Source: Nibricoccus aquaticus
GTDB lineage: Bacteria > Verrucomicrobiota > Verrucomicrobiia > Opitutales > Opitutaceae
DNA: 64,000 nucleotides
Direction of reading: 5' to 3'
Assembly: GCF_002310495.1 (NCBI RefSeq)
Contig: NZ_CP023344.1
Location: forward strand, 1,054,001 to 1,118,000
Part shown: positions 60,985-64,000 of the stretch, piece after piece
Position numbering within the stretch: position 1 is the stretch's first letter
Layout: each line of letters opens with the position of its first letter
Position numbers and translations under genes: made by a program
The notes under the pieces: model-generated
Told to the model about the DNA's origin: nothing
Seen by the model: the letters and a program-made list of their open reading frames with translations, nothing else
Databases searched by the model: none

Positions 60985-61815
60985 ATGCTCACCGACCACC
61001 AACTCGCCCTCAAAGCCCCCGCGCTCCGCCGCCGCATGCTCCAGCTCATCGCCGACGCCGGAGCCGGCCACACCGGCGGCGGCCTCTCGTGCCTCGACAT
61101 CCTCAACGTCCTCTACAACCGCGTGCTCAACATCACGCCCGAGACCGTCGACTCGCCCACCCGCGATCGCTACGTCCAAAGCAAAGGTCACTGCGTCGAA
61201 GCCCTCTACGCCGTCATGGCCGACCGCGGTTACTTCCCCGACTCCGACCTCAACACCGTCTGCCACTACAAATCCTACTACGTCGGCCATCCGACCCGTA
61301 AGATCAAAGGCATGGAAATGAACACCGGCGCCCTCGGCCACGGCCTCCCGATCTGCATCGGCATGGCCCTCGCCGCCCGCCAGGACTCCGCCGCCTTCCG
61401 CGTCTTCACGCTCCTCGGCGACGGCGAACTCGCCGAAGGTTCCAACTGGGAAGCCGCCATGGCCGCCGCCCACTACAAACTCGATAACCTCGTCGCCATC
61501 CTCGACCACAACACGCTCCAGATCACCGGCCACACGAAGGACGTCATGTCCAACGAGCCCCTCGACGAAAAGTGGCGCGCCTTCGGCTGGGAAGTCCGCT
61601 CCATCAACGGCCACGATTACGCCGAACTCACCAAAGCGCTGACAACGCCACATCCGGGAAAGCCGCTCATCGTCATCGCCAACACCGTCAAGGGCAAAGG
61701 CGTCAGCTTCATGGAAAACGTCGGCAAATGGCACCACGGCGTTCCTAGCGAAACCGAACTCGCCACCGCCCTCACCGAACTCACCGCCCTGGAGAAAAAA
61801 CTCTCCGCCGCCTGA
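60985..61815 (+). CDS. Transketolase, N-terminal (TPP-binding) subunit
   Basis: A 276-residue protein equal to the N-terminal third of transketolase. The thiamine diphosphate/metal motif is LLGDGELAEGSNWEAAM, with NTLQITG completing the G-D-G...N pattern. Substrate-side blocks are DAGAGHTGGGLSCLDILNVL, RDRYVQSKGHCVEALYAVM and MNTGALGHGLPICIGMALA. The C-terminus (KGKGVSFMENVGKWHHGVPS) is the usual end of the N-subunit. The pyrimidine-binding and C-terminal domains are encoded by the next gene, so the active enzyme should be an alpha2beta2-type complex. The ATG at 60985 directly follows a CT-rich leader. Confidence 0.94.
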   Translation: MLTDHQLALKAPALRRRMLQLIADAGAGHTGGGLSCLDILNVLYNRVLNITPETVDSPTRDRYVQSKGHCVEALYAVMADRGYFPDSDLNTVCHYKSYYVGHPTRKIKGMEMNTGALGHGLPICIGMALAARQDSAAFRVFTLLGDGELAEGSNWEAAMAAAHYKLDNLVAILDHNTLQITGHTKDVMSNEPLDEKWRAFGWEVRSINGHDYAELTKALTTPHPGKPLIVIANTVKGKGVSFMENVGKWHHGVPSETELATALTELTALEKKLSAA

Positions 61816-61838
61816 GTTAACTAAACCACAGAGTCAGC

Positions 61839-61926
61839 TTCCTCCGTATCCTTCCGCATCCCTCTGTATCTGTGGTTAAAAATCCGCCCTCCGAAACCTT
61901 AGCGTCGTTGCGTCGTCGCGCTTAAC
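61839..61926 (+). repeat. Dispersed repeat block between the two transketolase genes
   Basis: CTTCCTCCGTATCCTTCC, GCATCCCTCTGTATCTGTGG, TTAAAAATCCGCCCTCCG, AAACCTTAGCGTCGTTGCG and TCGTCGCGCTTAAC. It is the second copy of the block at 60825-60910. Confidence 0.75.
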
Positions 61927-62023
61927 AAAACCACCGCGCCACCAATCACGCTCCGTTTCCGCCGACACGCCGCCCGTTCCGTCGCCTTTCACTCTTCACC
62001 CTTCACTTTTCACTCTTCCTCCC

Positions 62024-63022
62024 ATGAGCGCTCCTGCTCCCTCCATGTTCACCCCCGCGGCCACCGCGGTCGCCCAAAAGCTCGGCCTCAAAAAAGGCCG
62101 CGCCAACCTCGAAGAATTCGCCGACACGCTCCAGGCGCTCGCGACCGCCGACCGCAACATCGTCGCCGTCACGTCCGACTCCCGCGGCTCCGGCAAACTC
62201 GCGCCCTACGGCAAAGCGCTCCCGAAGCAGATCGTCGAAGTCGGCATCGCCGAGCAAAACCTCGTCGGCATCACCGCCGGCCTCGCCGCCTGCGGCAAAA
62301 AAGCCTTCGGCGTCTCGCCCTCCTGCTTCCTCACCGCGCGCTCCCTCGAGCAGATCAAAAACGACATCTGCTACTCGAACGTCCCCGGCGTAGTCATCGG
62401 CATCAGCTCCGGCGTCAGCTACGGTGCGCTCGGCAGCACGCACCACTCGCTCCACGACCTCGCCGTCCTCCGCGCGATCAACAACCTCACCATCATCGTC
62501 CCCGCGGATAACTTCGAAACCCGCGAAGCCATCAAATACGCCGCCGCCGCCCCGCGCCCCGTCTTCGTCCGCTTCGGCAAAGCCGCGATGTACGACCTCG
62601 CCCCCGCTGGCGCGACCTTCACCACCGGCAAAGCTCTCACCCTCCGCGAAGGCAAGGACGTCGCTTTCATCGCCAACGGCGAAACCGTCGTCCACGCCCT
62701 CCTCGCCGCCGAAAACCTCGCCGCCCAAGGCATCTCCGCCCGCGTGCTCAGTCTCCACACCGTGAAGCCGCTCGACACCGCCGCGATCCTCGCCGCCGGC
62801 CGCGAATGCCGCGCCGTCATCACCGTCGAAGAACACATGATCAACGGCGGCGTCGGCGAAGCCGTCGCCTCGACACTGCTCCAAGCCGGCGTCGCTCCGA
62901 AGTTCAAGATGGTCGGCTTCCCCGACGAAGACACCGTCACCGGCGCCCAAGCCGACCTCTTCCGCCACTACGGCATCAGCATGGAAGGCCTCACCGAAAC
63001 CACACAAAAACTTCTCGGCTGA
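62024..63022 (+). CDS. Transketolase, C-terminal (pyrimidine-binding) subunit
   Basis: A 332-residue partner of the preceding subunit. It begins with the pyrimidine-binding domain (about 30-180), with VAVTSDSRGSGKLAPYGK, the cofactor-activating Glu in VEVGIAEQNLVGITAGLA, and GVSYGALGSTHHSLHDLAVL. The transketolase C-terminal domain follows (about 195-320, EGKDVAFIANGETVVHALLA, LSLHTVKPLDTAAILA, VTVEEHMINGGVGEAVAS). Start and length match the split family. It is separated from the N-subunit by 208 bases of repeats and CT-rich leader instead of the tight spacing usual for two-subunit enzymes. Confidence 0.94.
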   Translation: MSAPAPSMFTPAATAVAQKLGLKKGRANLEEFADTLQALATADRNIVAVTSDSRGSGKLAPYGKALPKQIVEVGIAEQNLVGITAGLAACGKKAFGVSPSCFLTARSLEQIKNDICYSNVPGVVIGISSGVSYGALGSTHHSLHDLAVLRAINNLTIIVPADNFETREAIKYAAAAPRPVFVRFGKAAMYDLAPAGATFTTGKALTLREGKDVAFIANGETVVHALLAAENLAAQGISARVLSLHTVKPLDTAAILAAGRECRAVITVEEHMINGGVGEAVASTLLQAGVAPKFKMVGFPDEDTVTGAQADLFRHYGISMEGLTETTQKLLG

Positions 63023-63081
63023 TTTCTTGAATCGCAAAGACGCCAAGCCGCAAAGTTCCGACCCAAGAAATCCCCTCCAAT

Positions 63082-63300
63082 CTCCGTCATCCGTGCCCAT
63101 CTGTGCAATCCGTGGTTAAAATTCCGACCTCCTAAACATTTGCGTCCCTTAACATCCCTTCGCGGTTAAAAAATCCTACCCGTCCCCTTGCGACCTCTGT
63201 GCCCTCTGTGTCCGCGCTCCGTGCACTCTGTGGCCCACTCCGACTCCGATCTCTGAAACTTCGCTCCGACCTTAGCGCCTTCGCGTCTTAGCGATTAACC
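63082..63300 (+). repeat. Compound dispersed repeat block before the FGGY kinase
   Basis: Four repeat families stand in a row: CTCCGTCATCCGTGCCCATC with CTGTGCAATCCGTGGTTAAA; TTTGCGTCCCTTAACATCC with CTTCGCGGTTAAAAAATCC; GACCTCTGTGCCCTCTGTGT with CCGCGCTCCGTGCACTCTG; and CTTAGCGCCTTCGCGTC with TTAGCGATTAACC. Each is a set of 9-11 base near-tandem words. Copies of each occur elsewhere in this window. Confidence 0.7.
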
Positions 63301-63311
63301 TACCCTCAAGC

Positions 63312-64000
63312 ATGCCCGCCGCTCCGTCATCGCCCAACGCGTCTCAAGCGACCCACGTCCTTGCCCTCGACCAAAGCACCTCCGCCACCAAGGCCCTGCT
63401 TTTCACCCGCCACGGCCGCCTCCTCGACAAAGAATCCCGCGAGCACAAGCAGCACTACCCGCAGGCCGGTTGGGTCGAGCACGACGCTGAGGAAATCTGG
63501 CAGAACACCCTCGCCACTCTCCGCGCGGTCATCACGCGCCTCGGCGACCACGGCCTCTCCCTCGCCGACCTCGCCTGCCTCAGCCTCACCAATCAGCGCG
63601 AGACCATCGTCCTCTTCGACCGCGTCACCGGAAAACCGTTACACCACGCGCTCGTCTGGCAGGACCGCCGCGGCGACGCCCTCTGCGCGTCTCACATCGC
63701 CGCCGGCCGCGAGCCCCTCGTCCTCCAAAAAACCGGCCTCAAAATCGACGGCTACTTCTCCGGTTCGAAACTCCAGTGGCTCGCCCAAAACAAGCCCGAC
63801 CTCCGCGCCAAACTCGCCGACGGCTCCGCCCTCATCGGCACGATCGACGCCTACCTCGTCTACCGCCTGACGCAGGGCCGCGTCTTCGCCACCGACTCCA
63901 CCAACGCCTCCCGCACGCTCCTCTTCGACCTCACCACGCTCAAGTGGGACGCCGACCTCTGCGACCTCTGGGAAGTCCCGCTCAAAGCCCTCCCCGAAGT
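63312..64000 (+). CDS. FGGY-family carbohydrate kinase, N-terminal part (cut by window end)
   Basis: The visible 229 codons cover most of the first ribonuclease H-like domain of an FGGY kinase. THVLALDQSTSATKALLFTR is the phosphate-binding strand-turn. LTNQRETIVLFDRVTGKPLH, WQDRRGD and FSGSKLQWLAQNKPDLRAKL follow, then IGTIDAYLVYRLTQGRVFATD and STNASRTLLFDL. These blocks are closest to glycerol kinase within the family, but the neighbours (isomerase, split transketolase) suggest a ketose kinase. ATG at 63312 precedes the conserved region by about 14 residues. Specificity cannot be settled from this part. Confidence 0.9.
   Translation, partial: MPAAPSSPNASQATHVLALDQSTSATKALLFTRHGRLLDKESREHKQHYPQAGWVEHDAEEIWQNTLATLRAVITRLGDHGLSLADLACLSLTNQRETIVLFDRVTGKPLHHALVWQDRRGDALCASHIAAGREPLVLQKTGLKIDGYFSGSKLQWLAQNKPDLRAKLADGSALIGTIDAYLVYRLTQGRVFATDSTNASRTLLFDLTTLKWDADLCDLWEVPLKALPE

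Overview
The window looks like chromosome of a high-GC Gram-negative bacterium, most likely a Verrucomicrobiota member of the Opitutaceae. The reasons are five large TonB-dependent receptors, several carrying an Opitutaceae-style aromatic-x-V motif just after the signal peptide; many exported plant-polysaccharide enzymes; few clear Shine-Dalgarno sequences; strong C-ending codon bias; and intergenic spacers packed with dispersed short repeats. The taxonomy is inferred from style, since no rRNA or strong marker gene is present.

Layout. 1-704 is the 5' end of a TonB receptor (minus). 1101-5619 is a CUT2-type sugar ABC transporter (RhaS/LsrB-like) in which the second permease and the binding protein form one uninterrupted frame. 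5711-18837 is mostly core: TspO, a small Cys-rich exported peptide, tRNA-Leu(CAA), RsmE, a TonB receptor plus TPR protein with a divergent NarL-type two-component system, a GNAT enzyme, a lipoyl-domain/beta-ketoacyl-ACP-synthase-III fusion, ProA, RsfS with a long basic tail, and NadD.

18968-35730 is a 16.7 kb integrated island. A complete tRNA-Leu(UAA) carries the left copy of a 56 bp direct repeat, the identical right copy lies at 35675-35730, and a tyrosine recombinase sits just inside the right end. The cargo is metabolic, not phage-like. It holds two paralogous amidohydrolases flanking a small Rieske protein, an AraC regulator, a small exported alpha/beta-barrel-like protein, an MFS transporter, a TonB receptor, a 758-residue exported protein that may be an alpha/alpha-barrel, galactokinase and a GH43-like enzyme.

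36287-44793 has tandem paralogous exported proteins of unknown function, a TonB receptor and an OmpR-type two-component system. 45011-64000 is a carbohydrate region: exported GH2 beta-galactosidase, GH29 fucosidase, PL10-like pectate lyase, TonB receptor, beta-helix protein, AraC regulator, a fucose-isomerase-like protein, a transketolase split into two genes and an FGGY kinase cut by the window end. Enzymes and transporter fit breakdown of a pectin-type, fucose- and galactose-containing glycan. The isomerase + kinase + split transketolase set matches the logic of D-apiose catabolism.

The most unusual items are the lipoyl-PSBD-KAS III fusion, the permease/binding-protein fusion, the amidohydrolase pair in which one partner has a degraded metal motif, and a TonB-box-like N-terminal motif shared between receptors and non-receptor exported proteins.
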